From: Triglochin maritima
Lineage: Eukaryota > Streptophyta > Magnoliopsida > Alismatales > Juncaginaceae
Direction: 5' to 3'
Assembly (NCBI GenBank): GCA_963682175.1
Contig: OY821772.1
Coordinates: forward strand, 44,166,925-44,230,924
Length of the DNA stretch: 64,000 nucleotides
The notes under the pieces were generated by a model. That model was not told where the DNA came from. It worked only from the letters and a program-made list of their open reading frames with translations, and did no database searches. This document shows positions 14,038-25,100 of the stretch, one piece after another (positions within the stretch are counted from its first letter, which is position 1; every line of letters starts with the position of its first letter). A program made the position numbers and the translations under genes.

Positions 14038-15579
14038 ATGAATTCCTCGTTGGTTAGAAAATTTAGATTTTTATTTGCCTACTTTTTAATTTCAATGTCA
14101 TCTGACTTATCAATTAATTCATCACCTAAACCTGAGGATGACAGTAACCCCATATTAGTGCATCAAGTAGATGCAAAATTACTAGAAGAAAAACTATTAA
14201 GGTTTGGAACGATTTTGACTTATCACAAGATAAAAATGAAAAAAATGCTATATGTAAAATACGTGGTGCCCAACTTACTGCATCTGGTGCTCAAGGAACC
14301 ACACACCTAACTAGACATGCCAAAAAAAAAAACTTAGGAATGTTGGAGTATCTAGTTCACAACTATCTATTTTAGACTCTCGGACATTAAAAACTAGGAA
14401 ATATTATCCAATTAAAGGTAGATATGTAATTGTTAATTATATAATTAGAGATGAATGACCATTTAGCCAAGTTGAATATCTAAATCTTAGAAAAGCATTT
14501 ACTTGCCATAATCCATAATTTCAACCATTTTCCCGATGCATATTAGGGGTTGCTGCAACTACAAAATATGATAAGAGAAAAATAGACTTAATTAATACAT
14601 TTGCATCGATGTCTTATAAAATATCATTAACAACTGATATTTGGACATCAGAATCTGGCTTTCCCTGCATAATTGCTCATTTTTAGATAATTCATGGGTT
14701 TAACATAATAATATTATATTTTATGTACCGATTTTGCACTCACATACTATGATCATATATAACCAAATAAGTGATGTGTTGCATGCATATTCAATAACAA
14801 ATAAATTTTGTACAATTTCTTTTGACAATGTTTGTAATAACTCTCGAGCAATAGAATCACTTGTAACATTATGTAATCCACTCGTAGATGATATTTTTTT
14901 CCATATTAGATGTGTTTGTCATATTTTAAACTTAGTTGTACAAGATGGACTTTAAAAATAATAAAACCTTATTTGCAAAATGTTAGATATGCTATCAACT
15001 ATTTAGGTAGTAATACTACATGTAGATATCAACAATTTAGAGAATTGTGCTCTAGTAATGATGTTAAACCTATAAAATTTAAATTAAACGTCCCTCGTAG
15101 ATGGAACTCTACTTATGAAATGTTGAAATGTTGTTTTATTTATAAATATTTGATTATAGTTGTTTATAATAAAAAACAAAATGATAGAATTTTAACTAAT
15201 CTTGATTGGGAAAATTGTAAAATTATGTTAGATTTTTTGAAGCCTTTTTTCAACTTCACAAACACATTAAGTGGAACATATTACACATCTCCTAACTTAT
15301 TTATATCTGAATTACTTCCAATTACTAAAGTATTTAGCAAATATAAGAATAATAGTAGTTTTGTAGAAATTATTAATGTAATGGAGGTTAAGTTTAATAA
15401 ATATTGGAAGCATTCACCATTAATTTTTTGTTTAGCTTTGGTCATGGATCCTAGATTTAGAATGATATGTTTACAAATTTTACTTGGAAACTATTTTTGA
15501 AAACATGAATTATGATGGTTGTGAAGATTACTTTAAACAGATTAAAACTTACCTTAATAGATATTTTAGTTTTTATGAA
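14038..15579 (+). pseudogene. hAT transposase, N-terminal and central part, broken
   Basis: This is a BED-zinc-finger hAT transposase (RICESLEEPER-like) with frameshifts and stops. An ATG at 14038 opens a Ser- and acid-rich leader. A frameshift near 14203 then leads into a BED-like finger (ICKIRGAQL ... HLTRH), in which the second Cys of the usual CxxC is Arg. Later pieces are LTTDIWTSESG (about 14630), SFDNVCNNSRAIE to HILNLVVQDGL (to 14953), and a long open stretch from about 14955 to 15498 with NVPRRWNSTYEML and ALVMDPRF, both typical of hAT proteins. The frame breaks several times. The reading stops where LTR A enters at 15585. It cannot make a working transposase. Confidence 0.88.
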
Positions 15580-15584
15580 CGATT

Positions 15585-17721
15585 TGAAGGGAATGTGTTC
15601 TAAAAGTTTTACTTTTAAATGTCAATTATTATGAATTGAATGAAAAATAATTTTATTCCTTGTTTATGTTATTCGTCTTTTAGAAGTGTTAAGGAAGAGA
15701 CTCTTGGTCCTTAACCGTAGAGCTCTAAAAGATATTGGTTTGCATAAAACAAAAGATATTCGCAATCATGGTAATAAACATGAGACATTTATTACCAAGT
15801 TAAGATTGTCGTGTTGGTCATAGATCATTGTAGCTCTACAAGTGAGTGACAACACGGGTACGCAAAAGAGGACAATATTACTTTTGTATACTGAATAGAC
15901 ATAATAAGTAAAATATTATAGAAATGTGTTTCTGTGTCATTAATATTTTACTGTGTCCTTGCTCATTTGATATGAGACTTATATCCGATCACTTAAGAAA
16001 TACTTGATTATGCTAATGTCCTGAGCTATCAATAAGTGTAGTGTAAAGACATTGGTTGGTTAAGTATGACTTTTGTTGGAGAAGATATTTAGTCAAAAGA
16101 TTATCATTGCCCCTCTTAATTGAGTGATGATATTAGTGGGCCCCTTGATAAAGCAAAGTTATAATCTGCACAATGTGATTTGAGTTAAGTCACATATTTA
16201 TAACTAGCTTAAAGAGATCAAGAAATGAATACTAATACAAAGATGACACAATACTACTTTGTGTGTATTCTTAATATCATGAGGCAAGGGACGGACACAA
16301 GTGTTGCACTCCATCACTAAATGGATCGGGTTTTGGTTCAAGTGGAATTAAGACATCTAACTAATTGTGTGCTATAATGTGTAGCTAGATACTGTTTATA
16401 GCTTGTGATATTAAGCTCTTAATATCACTGCCAACTTAGTTTAGATCCTCCCATAGGTCACACCACAAAAACCAGGAAACGAGAAACTTGATTTTTGGTT
16501 CATATGATGTGTCAGGTTTCTTATAGAAAATATGACATATGTGGTGAACAAGTAAAATCAATTATGTTGTAATATATATAACATAATTAGAATCATGATA
16601 AATTCATATGAGATGCATAAATTATGGGGTGCAATAATTTATTGTTGCATATGATAATATATTGCATAAGTTGTGAATTTGCTAAAACCCCCAAAAGTTC
16701 AAATTTTGTTGGAAATAAATCCAAAATTTGAAAAGGCAAAATCGGGTAAAAGTTCGATAATCCGTTATGGTTCGGTCGACCGAAGGATCTGTGGATCGGT
16801 CAACCGAACGTGGAACGGATAGTCATAGTTGATTGACCGAACTTGACCAAAGTGCCTGAAATTCTGGATCGGTATTCCGAACCAGAAACGGTCGACCGAA
16901 CAATGTCCAGTTCCGATATTTTCGGTTAACCGAAAGGAATTCGGTTATAGACAAGAATTCGTCCGATCAGTTAAGGAGAATTTTTCTCCTTAAGAATCGA
17001 TCATCCGTCTAATACTCGGTAAAACAATCGTGACATATTCGGTTAACCGAGTGTGACTCGGTAAACCAAACCGCGATCGATTTTCTGCCTTTGATAATTA
17101 AGAGATTAATTTGATCAATGGTTGGATTAGCTCCAAACTTGGTCAAACGTTTTGTGGATGCATGTAATGCATTATGGAATTAGTTTGTGAGAGAAAATGT
17201 CAAGAAAGCATGACTTAAGAATAGTCATGATTGAGATTAAGATTGGAGCCTATAAATAGGTCCTTATTCTCTCTAATTAAGATATAAGTTTTGCTAATTC
17301 TTTTCTCTCCTAATTCACCACAAAAGGCCACGAAAATTCTCTTAAATTCTAAGTCTTTGGAAGGAGAAATCTCATAGACTAAGGAAGGGATTTGTAGCTA
17401 GATTCTAAGCTAGTTTGGAGATTGATTGGCTAGCTCCTTTCTCTCCAACCTTGTTTAGGGTTTCGGTGAACACTCGGAGGCATTTGGTGCAACGAGAAGC
17501 GACGATCGTCTTTCTCAACGTCTCTGGAACATCAAGAAGGTTTAGAGAACTTCTAGGTATGAATTTCGGAGTCCCTTGTGTTTGTTTTAATAAGTTTTTG
17601 AAACTAGTTATTAAAACAAACTGATGCATTCATGAAATAAATCGTAGAAAATTGTAATTGATCCTTATTATGCATAAAATTTCGAAAAATATATATGCAC
17701 AATTAAACATGAAATCCTACA
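15585..17721 (+). mobile_element. Solo LTR, family A, inserted in the hAT transposase
   Basis: A 2137-bp block begins TGAAGGGAATGTGTTC and ends AAATCCTACA. It is flanked by a perfect 5-bp duplication CGATT (15580-15584 and 17722-17726), and the hAT coding sequence resumes just after it. TG...CA ends, 5-bp duplication and lack of any internal gag-pol indicate a solo LTR. A TATA box (TATAAATA, 17251-17258) on the + strand sets the orientation. Upstream, at about 16770-17080, are many copies of CGGTCGACCG and its decayed forms CGGTCAACCG and CGGTTAACCG. Related copies occur at 33618-37218, 46299-47700, 56237-56396 and 57843-63749. Confidence 0.9.
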
Positions 17722-17726
17722 CGATT

Positions 17727-18203
17727 ACATAATGTTAATCAAATGGACACAAACATTGCAAGTCCATCATCATCTCAACAACACCTACTTTTGGATGAAG
17801 ATCTTGATGATGATGAAAACTTTCAATGGAATTGGTTAAATAAAAATATATTAAGATTAGAACAAAATTAATCACATAACAAATTAGCGGCATATTTAAA
17901 TATGGATGTGTACTTAACTACTGCAGATTGTAAATCTTTTGATGTTATAAACTGGTGGAAATCTAACTATGTTAGATTTCCAATAGTTTCTTTATTACCT
18001 CGTGATTTACTAACTCTTTCGGTCTCAACTGTGGCGTCTGAGACTGCATTTAGCGCAAGTAAACGAGTTTTAACCGACAAGAGGCGCAACACATCTGCTA
18101 AATCATTAGAGACAAGTGTTTGCTTGAAAGATTTGAGTTGGACGTGGAAGAAAAAATGCAGAACATGCAAATCAATGAGAGTACCGACGAAGACGAATAA
18201 CCT
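17727..18203 (+). pseudogene. hAT transposase, C-terminal dimerisation part
   Basis: This is the continuation of the transposase after LTR A. It shows an acidic stretch near 17790 and then, from about 17902 to 18200, the hAT C-terminal dimerisation domain: FDVINWWKSN, FPIVSLLPRDLLTLSVST, VASETAFSASKRVL. The order and spacing match the family. An in-frame stop separates the acidic stretch (TAA at about 17869) from the dimerisation part, so the gene is dead independently of the LTR insertion. Confidence 0.88.
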
Positions 18204-18576
18204 ATCTACAATTGTAATGCTTAATACATTAAAAATTGTATCATTGTATGTAATTGGTACTTAAAAAAATTCACTATCGGTTGGGATGGGTAGATGAGGT
18301 AGTTGGTGAGACAATGACGGGGTAGTCGCTGAGGCAATGACGTCGATGAAACGATTATTTTGTTGAAATCCTAATTTGATAGTGATTTTAATTGAAACTA
18401 ATGAAGTTACGGTTATATGAATATATGAAAATCCGACCGATAAAAACACGAATCCAATCAAACCCGACCCGACTCTAGGCCCGGCCCGCCACGGGCCACC
18501 AAGCCCATCCAATTGAAAGCCCGACTCGTTTAGCCATTCGGGCCGGGTCGGGCCGATACCCAACTTTACTAGCAAC

Positions 18577-20270
18577 TAAGGTATCGCTTGCCCCTTAAAC
18601 TATAAAAATATGACATTTTGTCAACATCAACTTTGATCTTATGTAGGGCTAATCCATAAAAAAAGCAAGAGGAATCATTATTTTTTGACTTGAAATGATA
18701 ATTTTGTATATCGTCAGTAGTTACATAAATGTTTATTTTCCCTATTTTACATGTTCAAGCTACACTTTTTCTCCAAAATCATGCTAGTTTATGGTTTGAC
18801 CAAAAATAGAATTGAAATAATAATAATTCAGAGTAGAGGTCAAATTGGAGTAAACCAAAACAGTCATAATTGAGGGGAAAAGCTATTAACTTTATAGTCT
18901 AAGGGGGGAAGAAAACATAAGATGGGAGCAAAATGTAATTTATATTATTTTCAATTGTGCACTCAAATTATTTGTTCCTTTTCATTTTCTCACCCAACAC
19001 TGTCGATTTAGTCACCATCTTTAAAAAAAAAATCAATTTAGAGAGCTCTTTGTGTGCCACTAGTTTTAGTAGTGGTCTGGTGGTGGTGGACCATTTCATT
19101 TTTTTCTACCGTCTTGAGCAAACATCCAACCTCTAAACTTCTTATTTCACTATCCATAAAAAGGTGATATGGATAAGTTTGGCATGTTGGGTTGGCTGGT
19201 AGGCATATAACTGGATTGGTTGAGTATGGATATGTTTTATTTAGTATAAAAAAGACGACATTAAATTCAGCCGTAGTGTTCAACAAATTCGAACTTGCAT
19301 GAATTTATAGTGTTCAAATGGTTGTGTTGCACGTAATACATGCTTGTTATGTACTCAACTGTTGTCGGAATCACATATTTAATTCAAGATCAACCAAATA
19401 ACTAATCTAGGTGATCCGGACACATCTAATCATGATTACATATTCCAAATGGAGGTTTAGGTAGATAATTAAGAAATAATATTCAATCAGTGCTAGATCT
19501 TCCAGTATCACGGAATTGTCGTTACATCAATCGAACCTAGACATGTTCCCTCACCATCTAATGGATCATGTACCAACTTGTATCATATGAATCTCAAAAC
19601 GTGGACTTTGTTCCCAACGACCATCTGCAACAAAGAAAATGATATGGGAATATTAGAAATTAGAGACTGATGTTGAAATTATTATATTAAGGATATTCTC
19701 ACAATAATTAGGTATGTCTCCTACAAAGAGATCCAAATTCGAATTTCTTTATATCTTGTTTTGCTTGACTTAAATTAATATTTCTTTTGTTTTTTGTAAA
19801 ATATGTGAGAATCGATCTAGGTGCTTAATTGGGTCATTGTCTGTACTAAAAAATGACATTTGGCCAATCTTTCAAAAACAAACGCATGCAGTTTAGTAGT
19901 CGGCTTTTGGATTGGCTTGAAGCTAAAGCCTTACTCTAAAAAAATAAAAAGACGTGATTGATTATCTCCACTTCGACATTCCAATCTGTACTCTATGCTT
20001 TGTCTAATGTTTGTTTTGTTATCTAATAGATTAATATCCATGTGGTTCTTTTGTCTTTGTTTGTAATCCTCCATTGTTAGTGCAAATAAAACTACCAAAG
20101 CCACTTTGTGGTCTCAAATTTTGAGATTAGCAATGTGTTTAAGATTCCGGTAAAGAAACCTCAGTTTACATATAATATATACTTTCCTAGACTTCCCCAA
20201 GAAAGTTGAAAAATTATTTGTAGTTCACTTGACAGTTAAGAAAAAATAAAACTTTTGCTTGCATGCAATT
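18577..20270. other. Intergenic, no gene seen
   Basis: AT-rich non-coding sequence. I see no long open frame with a recognisable domain and no clear repeat boundary. Confidence 0.45.
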
Positions 20271-21034
20271 CCAAAAGATATTTATTGGATATTTACTCCC
20301 GTAAAATTTTATATTTAATGGATACACTTATTTCACCGGTACAATTGACTTGGTGCCCATGATAAGATGCGGATCTACTTACGTTGGGAATTTATATTAA
20401 AATAATAGAAAATATTACATTTAAACCCAAACAAAAATGAAACATTTAATTTACATTCTCAAACTTAGCTCGTTAAATTTGAACTCAAATCTCAAATGCT
20501 AATAACCCTTAAGAGTGGAACCAATCTTAAAACAACACCCGATCTTATCGAAATTGAAGCCAACCGAACTCAACCGCTTCCTCTTCTTTCTACTCCACCT
20601 CAATCATCAAATCTAAATCACTCCCGTTGATCCTCTCTCGCACACCAAAGAAACATTACCATCATCCTCCCTCCCTCACCCACAAGTCCACGTACCGGAG
20701 GAGGTCGATGTTCTTGAAGAGAGAAGTGGGGCCGAGGCGTCAGGTGAGGCGTACGAGTTGGGTGTAGGAGGGGCACTAGATGACGTTGAAGAAGGGGGAG
20801 GAGAGACGGACGATTAACATTTGATATTTGAGTTCAAATTTAACAAGCTAAGCAAATATGAGGATGAAAATAAAATGTTTCATTTTTGTTTGAGTTTCAA
20901 TAAATCCAAATTGGTACCTAAGTGGAACCCACACCTTATCATATACACCAAACCAAACCTATTATACATGACAACCAAGCCTACTCAATTAATATAAAAT
21001 TTTAGGTGAGCAAATATTCAATAAATACATTTTA
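20271..21034. repeat. Long inverted repeat (foldback or MITE-like element)
   Basis: Two arms of roughly 230 bp face each other around a pyrimidine-rich centre of about 300 bp. The left arm carries AGATATTTATTGGATATTT, TAAAATTTTATAT, GACTTGGTGCCCATGATAAG and, near 20430, AAAATGAAACATTTAATTT. The right arm holds their reverse complements in mirrored order, down to ATTCAATAAATACATTTTAG. No coding region and no certain target duplication are visible. It could be a MULE-like MITE with long ends or a foldback element. Confidence 0.75.
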
Positions 21035-21256
21035 GAAGTGCACCTAAATCTTGGTTGTACTGTGTCCTATTCATTCACTGCCAAACGGCCCAAACACATA
21101 ATAGCATCTAACTAAAATCTAATCATGTTATGTGACTAAAACGGAAGATGCTAGATCGAGCAACAATACATGAATGCAAAATTTAATGAAGAAGGAACCA
21201 TATTGCAGAGTACAAGTCATGCATGATAGTGCTTTAAGGTGAACGGTATTGGTATA

Positions 21257-22083
21257 TGTTGTTGTTTAGTGTTTAAAGTATTAGTGGAGAAAAACTGACA
21301 ATCGGTCGACCGGAAGGAGTGTTTCGGTCGACCGAATGTGTGTTGCTTTGTCCAACAAAGTGCCTGTCGTTTTTTGGTCGACCGGAATCTAGGATTCGGT
21401 CGACCGGGCACACAATTGGAGCTGGGCAAAAAGTTACTGTCGGTTTTCGGTCGACCGAAACCTTGGATTCGGTCGACCGGAAACATTCGAGGAGCTGGGA
21501 GAAAAGTGCCTGTTGAATTTCGGTCGACCGGAACTTAAGTGTATAGTCGACCGATTATGCACTTGCGCAAGCCAGAAAAGTTATTGTCGTTTTTCGGTCG
21601 AACGAGACTTCAATATCGGTCGACCGTTTGCGATACAGTTATTGGATCGGTCGACCGTTTGGACCCAGTTCTGCCCACGTTTTGCATATTTCTCCACACG
21701 ATTTTGGTGCAATTAATATTTGTTTAGGTCTACTATATAAATGCAATTTCGTCCATTTTGTTTAGGGTTAATTTCATATTGTCCACTTTTGCATTCTAGA
21801 GAGAAAAGAGAGAGAACATCCTTGTGATTCGGTGGGAGAGTTTTTGAGCTGGGTATCTCGTCGGTTCGTTCGCGTCTCCTTGTAAGCATCTCTTGTAATA
21901 CGTTTCTCTATAGTGGATTTGAGTTGTGTCGTCCGTGGTTTTTCCCGCATTGGGTTTCCACGTTAAATCTTGCGTGTTTGTGTGGTTTGGATTTTGGATT
22001 TGCGTTTTGTTCTCAAGATTAGCCAATTGGATTTGCCATTTTCTGTTCCGCTGCGTATTTGGGATTGGTTTTAATTCCTAACA
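21257..22083 (+). repeat. 5' LTR of the copia element
   Basis: An 827-bp LTR starting TGTTGTTGTTTA and ending TTCCTAACA. Its U3 part (21303-21657) holds eleven CGGTCGACCG-type palindromes in a repeat with a period of about 73 bp. A TATA box (TATATAA) lies at 21734-21740, downstream of the array. It lacks about 12 bp present near the start of the 3' LTR. Confidence 0.95.
21303..21657 (+). promoter_or_regulatory. U3 palindrome array in the copia 5' LTR
   Basis: Sites resembling CGGTCGACCG start at 21303, 21325, 21375, 21397, 21448, 21470, 21521, 21544, 21595, 21617 and 21648. Within pairs the start-to-start distance is 22 or 23 bp. Pairs recur every 72-74 bp, so the array is a degenerate tandem repeat with two palindromes per unit. 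It lies about 80-430 bp upstream of the TATA box, where LTR enhancers usually sit. The binding protein, if any, is unknown. Confidence 0.85.
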
Positions 22084-22085
22084 AA

Positions 22086-22097
22086 TGGTATCATAGC
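22086..22097 (+). other. Primer-binding site, tRNA-iMet type
   Basis: TGGTATCATAGC starts two bases after the 5' LTR. It differs by one base from the usual plant initiator-tRNA-Met site TGGTATCAGAGC. It would prime minus-strand DNA synthesis. Confidence 0.88.
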
Positions 22098-22146
22098 TTT
22101 TTGGTCCGAATTTGGGGATTTTTCATCGATCTTTTGTCAAGAACTC

Positions 22147-25100
22147 ATGGCAAATCATTGGAAGATTGAGAAGTTGAGCCGAGATGTCAATTTCGGCTTG
22201 TGGTAAGTCAAGATGCACGCAATTTTGTGCAGCAAGAGGTGGAGGACGTTCTTGAGGGCTTGGACAAGTTGCCAAAAGAAATGTCCGATCAAGATAGGCA
22301 AAAACTTGATTGTAAGGTGATGTCAACAATAAAGTTATCGTTGTCTGACGAAGTTTTGAGAGAAGTGTTGAAGGAGAAGACAACTGCAAGTATGTGGAAG
22401 AAATTAGAGGAAGTCTACATGAAGAAGTCACTTGCGAGCCGGATTATCTTGAAGAAGAAGTTATTCCTATTCAAGATGAAGTCGGGTATCTCCCTTCAAC
22501 AACACTTGGATGATTTCAATGCAATCATTATGAACCTGGAAAAGATTGAAGCAAGGTTTTCTGATGAGGATCAAGTGATCCTTTTACTTTGCTCGTTGAG
22601 TTCTTCATATGATCACTTCGTGGAGACAATGATGTATAGCAGGACCGACATCTCTCTTGCGGATGTCAAAAGCGCACTCTCCTCCAAATCTGATATGGAG
22701 AAGAGGTCTGATGATTCTGAGTTGAGCAAAAGTGAAGCACTTGTTGCTCGTGGTAAAGGTAAAGAGAGAAGTTTCTCAAAGAACACCTCTAAGACCAAGT
22801 CGAAGGACAAAAATATTATTTGTCATTACTGCAAGAAGAAGGGTCACAAGATATCAGAATGTTTTAAGCTACAGAACAGAGAGAAGCAAAGGGGTTCTAG
22901 TAGTGGTGGTCAGTCAGGTTCGAATGTTGCGGAGTCCGATTCTGATTTTGTGTTGGCAGCTACAGGTGCTTCTGAAGCTTCCGACGGTTGGGTGATTGAC
23001 ACGGGCAATACATTCCACTTAACTCCGAATAAACATTGGTTTTCATCTTATGAAACAATGTCAGGTGGAATGGTTGTGATGGGCAATGGTGACAGGTACG
23101 AGGTTGTAGGAATTGGTTCTGTCAGATTGAGGACCCATGATGGCCTAGTCAAGATTTTATCGGATGTGCGACATGTTCTGAAGGCGAGCAAGAATCTGAT
23201 TTCAGTAGGTAGCCTGACTGCAAAGGGCTACAAATTCAGTGGTGAGGATGACAACTTATCCATCACCAAATGATCACTTATTCTGATGAAGGGGAAGAAG
23301 CTTGGGTCCGACAAGCTTTATATGCTTAAAGGAGAAACTGTTGTGGGTGACGCAGTTGTAACGTCATCGTTGTCTGGTGAGGAAAATGCCCAACTTTGGC
23401 ATATGAGGTTGGGGCACATGAGCGAGAAAGACATGACGGTGTTGAACAAACGTGGTTTGTTTGGAAGTCAGAAAATCGGCAGTCTGGACTTCTGTGAATT
23501 TTGTGTTTTTGGAAAGCAGAAAATGGTTAGCTTCTCAGCAGCTAAGCACACCACCAATGTCACTTTAGATTATGTCCACTCCGATTTATGGGGACCTTCT
23601 CAGGTTCCATCAAAAGGTGGAGCTCGCTACGTGCTCACATTTATTGATGATTTCTCCAGAAAGACTTCGGTTTATATTCTGAAACAAAAGAGTGATGTGT
23701 TTCAAAATTTTCAGCACTGGAAAGTTATGATTGAGAATCAAACAGGAAAGAAGATTAAGGTTCTAAGGACGGATAATGGTTTGGAGTTTTGTTCCTCAGA
23801 GTTTAACGATTTCTGCAAGGATGAAGGAATCGTGAGACACCGAACCGTACGTCACACGCCACAACAGAACGGAGTAGCGGAACGTCTGAATCGAACTCTC
23901 TTGGAGAGAGCTAGATGTATGCTTCTGAATGCTGACCTGACTAAGGATTTTTGGGCAGAAGCAGTGTGTACCGCTTGTTATTTAGTGAACCGTTCACCGC
24001 ACACCGTTTTGGATATGAGAACACCGGAAGAAGTTTGGACAGGAGGAGCTTCAAATTTGTCCAAGTTGAGAGTGTTCGGTTGTCCAGCGTACGCACATGT
24101 AGATCAAGGAAAGTTGAATGCTCGGTCGTTGAAGTGTATATTCCTTGGCTACGATTTGGGTGTGAAGGGTTATCGTTTATGGTGCAAAGAATCTCAGAAG
24201 CTTATGGTTGAAAGAAATGTTGTCTTTAATGAGCTTGATATGATACCTTCCAGGAAAGACACTGTTATTTCTACTCCCGTGTCAAGTGGGACTCCAGTTC
24301 AGGTGGAGCCACCGGTAGTGACTGCTGATGAAGATACTGGTGTGACACAAGGAGAGAGTTCGAAATCAGAGGAAGATGAAGAGTATTTATTGGCAAGGGA
24401 CAAAGAGAGGCGGCTGACCAAGAAACCCCGTAGATACGCTGAATCAGTTCTTGCATATGCTCTTAGTGCAGCTGAAGATATTGGAGCCTCTGGTGAGCCG
24501 AGTAAGTATTCAGAGGCAATTTCGGCACCCGATTCAGCTGCTTGGGTGGGTGCAATGAATGAAGAGATGAAATCTCTTCATAAGAACCAAACTTGGAAGT
24601 TGGTAGAACTTCCAAAAGGAAAAAGGGTCGTTAGCGGCAAATGGGTCTTCAAGAAGAAAAATGAGGGTCTCTCAGATGTGAGGTACAAAGCTCGATTGGT
24701 TGCTCGTGGTTTTAGTCAGGTGGAGGGTGTGGATTATAGTGATATTTTTTCACCCGTTGTGAAGCATACATCTATTCGTGTTTTGTTGAGTTTGGTTGCA
24801 ATTCATGATTTAGAGTTGGAGCAACTAGATGTGAAGACCACTTTCTTACATGGAGAATTAGAGGAGCAAATTTACATGTCCCAGCCGGAGGGCTTTGTGG
24901 TCGAGGGTAAGGAGAATCAGTTTTGTTTGCTGAAGAAGTCACTTTATGGGTTAAAGCAGTCGCCTCGACAATAGTATAAAAGATTTAATTCTTTTATGGT
25001 TGGACATGGGTACAGCAGGTCCCAGTATGACTGCTGCGTTTACCGAAAGGTATTTTCAGATGGCTCTCTTGTTTTGTTATTACTCTATGTAGATGATATG

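Larger units (their letters stand above)
13552..18576 (+). mobile_element. Degenerate hAT transposon with 8-bp target duplication
   Basis: The element spans 13560-18568. It is flanked by the duplication CTAGCACC (13552-13559) and CTAGCAAC (18569-18576), 7 of 8 identical. The terminal inverted repeats are TAAAGCTGGGTACCGG on the left and TAAAGTTGGGTATCGG on the right (reverse complement). Both subterminal regions are rich in GGCCCG/CGGGCC, typical of hAT subterminal transposase-binding repeats. Inside is a transposase pseudogene on the + strand, split by an LTR insertion at 15585-17721. The 8-bp duplication, BED-like finger and hAT dimerisation domain agree on the superfamily. Confidence 0.92.

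Noticed and set aside
21217..21538. Several overlapping frames rich in GRP/STG residues in the copia LTR
   Set aside because: They translate the CGGTCGACCG array and occur on both strands; no protein family matches.
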